This document shows positions 6,284 to 7,766 of a DNA stretch of 7,766 bases, piece by piece. Under the pieces are notes generated by a model, which did no database searches, had not been told where the DNA came from, and worked only from the letters and a program-made list of their open reading frames with translations. Each line of letters begins with the position of its first letter. Position 1 is the first letter of the stretch. Source of the stretch: Desulfococcus sp. (GTDB lineage: Bacteria > Desulfobacterota > Desulfobacteria > Desulfobacterales > Desulfosalsimonadaceae). The position numbers were made by a program, and so were the translations under genes. Location: the NCBI GenBank assembly GCA_024641805.1, contig JAHECJ010000024.1:1-7766 (forward strand), in the 5' to 3' direction.

Positions 6284-6988
6284 TCATTCTGCACTTTTTC
6301 CGAGCCTTTCCATCATCTTGGCCTGCATGCGCAGGGTCACCTGGCTGCGCTCATGCCCCGCATTCAATCTTTGGCCAAGAAGCCTGCCCGCATCAACAGC
6401 AGCTTTCATAACATCCGGCTGTTTGACCACATTCGGCACCATGTCCGGGGTGATTTTAACTCCCTCGCCATAGAGCATGGTCGGCACTCCCACGCCGCAG
6501 GTTTCGCCATAGCCGCAGGTATAACAGGAGGCAGCCCCCTGGCCTGTCACTGCGGCCACGGTTTCTATAAACGAATACAGGAAAAATTTTTCAATGTCCG
6601 CTGCGGGAAGCCGGCCGTCCATTCCACCCACGCCCACGGCCACCCCGAGTTTTCCCCAGAGCAGGTTTCCTTCCTGGTGCCGGAACTGGAACCAGCGTTC
6701 CAGAAACGCATGGGTAACGGCATTCAGAGTCGAATAGCAGTTAGGCGCTCCGATGACATAGGCATCTGCCTCGACAATCTTATCCCGAAGGGACTCCATG
6801 TCATCTTTCACTTTGCAGACATTGTCGGTCACGCATCCCAGGCAGGCGATGCATCCGGAAATCATTTTGCCCCTCAATGACACCAGTTCATATTCCATAC
6901 CGGTATTTTCCAGCACGGATTGAACCAGCCTGTAAACGCCCGATGTTTCATCTTTTCTGCAGCTTCCGGATATGCCCAGGATTTTCAT
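6284..6988 (-). CDS. Iron-sulfur flavoprotein (NADPH-dependent FMN reductase/flavodoxin-like family)
   Basis: A 234-residue protein with a flavodoxin-like fold. It has the N-terminal strand and phosphate-binding loop MKILGISGSCRKDETSG, the cluster motif CIACLGCVTDNVC (C46, C49, C52, C58; CxxCxxCx5C as in archaeal/bacterial ISF), and the FMN-loop-type segment VIGAPNCYSTLNAVTHAFLE (78-97). The family binds FMN plus a [4Fe-4S] cluster and usually dimerises to pass electrons between ferredoxin-like donors and acceptors. It is somewhat longer than minimal members and carries a second cysteine group CYTCGYGETC (C155, C158, C164). The start is fixed by AAGGAGC (6994-7000), 5 nt before the ATG. A near-consensus promoter lies upstream. 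Physiological partner unknown; detoxification of oxygen species or ferredoxin oxidation are family possibilities, not shown here. Confidence 0.85.
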   Translation of the reverse strand: MKILGISGSCRKDETSGVYRLVQSVLENTGMEYELVSLRGKMISGCIACLGCVTDNVCKVKDDMESLRDKIVEADAYVIGAPNCYSTLNAVTHAFLERWFQFRHQEGNLLWGKLGVAVGVGGMDGRLPAADIEKFFLYSFIETVAAVTGQGAASCYTCGYGETCGVGVPTMLYGEGVKITPDMVPNVVKQPDVMKAAVDAGRLLGQRLNAGHERSQVTLRMQAKMMERLGKSAE

Positions 6989-7032
6989 AAAAAGCTCCTT
7001 TCTTTATGGATCAAATCTTTCAATGTTCTATT

Positions 7033-7061
7033 AATATAAATTCAACGCGCCATAATATCAA
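7033..7061 (-). promoter_or_regulatory. Strong sigma-70-type promoter for the iron-sulfur flavoprotein
   Basis: On the minus strand TTGATA (7056-7061, 5 of 6 to consensus), a 17-nt spacer and TATATT (7033-7038, 5 of 6) form a good housekeeping promoter. Transcription would start near 7026, giving a leader of about 38 nt that contains the strong AAGGAGC ribosome-binding site. Confidence 0.55.
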
Positions 7062-7131
7062 TGAACAAACATTGCCCGGACAGGCAGAAGGAACTTTGTG
7101 CGTCCAAAATTAATCCCACCGCAATCGGTTT

Positions 7132-7150
7132 TTGGCATAAAAAATGCCAA
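7132..7150. repeat. Palindrome TTGGCAT-AAAAA-ATGCCAA; possible sigma-54 promoter or operator
   Basis: A perfect 7-bp inverted repeat with a 5-nt A spacer lies midway between the divergent flavoprotein and kinase genes. Read as a sigma-54 element, the GG (7134-7135) and GC (7146-7147) dinucleotides are exactly 10 nt apart, as at -24/-12 promoters, with TGGCA kept. Because it is palindromic, the same match exists on both strands. It could equally be a repressor operator or a short RNA hairpin. Function not established. Confidence 0.3.
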
Positions 7151-7173
7151 TCCATTAACCATATAAATTCATA

Positions 7174-7202
7174 TTGCTTACGAAACTTTAATCCCCTACC
7201 AT
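7174..7202 (+). promoter_or_regulatory. Candidate sigma-70 promoter for the kinase gene
   Basis: TTGCTT (7174-7179), a 17-nt spacer and TACCAT (7197-7202) give 4 of 6 matches at each hexamer. This would place the start near 7209 and give a leader of about 64 nt containing two short hairpins. Weak match; the palindrome at 7132-7150 is an alternative. Confidence 0.28.
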
Positions 7203-7236
7203 AAAAGCAATAACTGCCAAATCGGCATGAACTTCC

Positions 7237-7260
7237 GACAGCAACTGCTGTCTTCTTTTT
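7237..7260 (+). terminator. Terminator-like hairpin in the kinase leader (possible attenuator)
   Basis: GACAGC (7237-7242) and GCTGTC (7247-7252) form a 6-bp stem with a 4-nt AACT loop, followed at once by TTCTTTTT (7253-7260). The hairpin ends just before the GAGGAA ribosome-binding site and 12 nt before the ATG. A second small stem TGCC/GGCA lies at 7215-7227. It could attenuate the kinase gene or be a weak stop for upstream transcripts. Confidence 0.4.
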
Positions 7261-7272
7261 GAGGAAACAACT

Positions 7273-7766
7273 ATGATCAACCTGTCCGGCTATACAATCA
7301 TAAAAGAAATCGGCAGGGGAAACCGAAGATTTTATTTTGAGGCCCAGAGGCAGCGGGACTCCCGGCCCGTGATGATTAAAACCCATTTTTCAGGCCCTGA
7401 AGCAGCCTCCGATCGAATCCGATTGCGCTATGAATATGAACTGATTAAAAAGCTGAAAGGGACCGGCATCCCGATTCCCCATGCCGTTGAACCCTGCCCC
7501 GACGGCCTTGCTATTATTACGGATCCCATCGACGGTCTGTTGCTTTCAGATTATATCCGTTCTCAAAAAACAGATATTTCCGATTTTCTGAAACTCGCCA
7601 TTTCAGCGGCCGGGGTTTTGAGCGAACTGCATCGGCAAAATATCATCCACAAGGATATCCAGCCGGAAAACATGTTTGTCAACCGGAATACCCGCCAGGT
7701 CTGGGTGGTCGATTTCCGCTATGCCACCGAACTGCCTGGCGAAAAACCCAAAAGCATCAACATTGC
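7273..7766 (+). CDS. Ser/Thr protein kinase-like domain, N-terminal part (3' truncated by window)
   Basis: The first 164 residues are visible and the frame is open to the right edge. It begins MINLSGYTIIKEIGRGN, the usual opening of a bacterial Hanks-type kinase. Kinase landmarks are the glycine-rich strand IGRGNRRFYFEA (13-24, lacking the third glycine), the lysine in VMIKTH (K36), a candidate helix-C glutamate in YEYELIKKL (E54 or E56), the catalytic loop HKDIQPEN (H126, D128, N133), and the metal-binding motif as DFR (D147-R149) instead of DFG. In anaerobic proteobacteria such an N-terminal kinase domain often heads very large proteins with AAA-type ATPase, GAF/PAS and histidine kinase modules; whether that holds here lies outside the window. 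The ATG at 7273 has GAGGAA (7261-7266) 6 nt upstream. No signal peptide is present; probably cytoplasmic. Confidence 0.82.
   Translation, partial: MINLSGYTIIKEIGRGNRRFYFEAQRQRDSRPVMIKTHFSGPEAASDRIRLRYEYELIKKLKGTGIPIPHAVEPCPDGLAIITDPIDGLLLSDYIRSQKTDISDFLKLAISAAGVLSELHRQNIIHKDIQPENMFVNRNTRQVWVVDFRYATELPGEKPKSINI

Noticed and set aside
7042..7386. 114-codon minus-strand open frame spanning the kinase start
   Set aside because: It overlaps the flavoprotein promoter and is antisense to the kinase gene; the translation has no family resemblance.
1..7766. CRISPR array, insertion sequence, tRNA or rRNA
   Set aside because: No spaced repeats, transposase-like frames with terminal inverted repeats, or tRNA/rRNA signatures were recognised on either strand.

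Overview
The window looks like chromosomal DNA of an anaerobic, respiratory bacterium, most likely of the Desulfobacterota (sulfate-reducer / Geobacter-like 'Deltaproteobacteria'). This rests on family content rather than any marker gene: a double-cubane-cluster 2-hydroxyacyl-CoA dehydratase-type protein, an iron-sulfur flavoprotein, a B12-binding-like radical SAM protein, a PAS protein with a C-terminal CxxC...CxxC tail, and a GEMM-I cyclic-dinucleotide riboswitch. The species cannot be named from the sequence.

Layout. 1-792 (+) is the 3' part of a double-cubane-cluster protein whose 5' end lies outside the window. It converges at a compact hairpin (876-890) on 880-2043 (-), a PAS-containing sensory protein. 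Next is a small MOSC-domain protein (2198-2629, -). It is divergent from a secreted pectin-acetylesterase/Notum-like serine hydrolase (2981-4111, +). The hydrolase leader (about 2814-2946) carries a well-recognisable GEMM-I (cyclic-di-GMP-I) riboswitch with an intrinsic-terminator expression platform. A perfect 14-bp two-way terminator (4162-4199) separates the hydrolase from a convergent radical SAM protein (4231-6132, -). Upstream of that, on the same strand, is an iron-sulfur flavoprotein (6284-6988, -) with a near-consensus promoter. A divergent leader region (6989-7272) then leads into the N-terminal part of a Ser/Thr protein kinase-like protein (7273 to the right edge, +).

Function. No single pathway unites the window. 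Two entries are redox or Fe-S enzymes (double-cubane protein, iron-sulfur flavoprotein), one is a radical SAM enzyme, one is a MOSC sulfur/molybdenum-cofactor-type protein, and two are signalling proteins. The best regulatory story is the second-messenger riboswitch. Its aptamer 3' strand is also the left arm of the terminator, which predicts ligand-induced expression (an ON switch) of an exported hydrolase. That would link cyclic-dinucleotide signalling directly to an extracellular or periplasmic deacylation activity.
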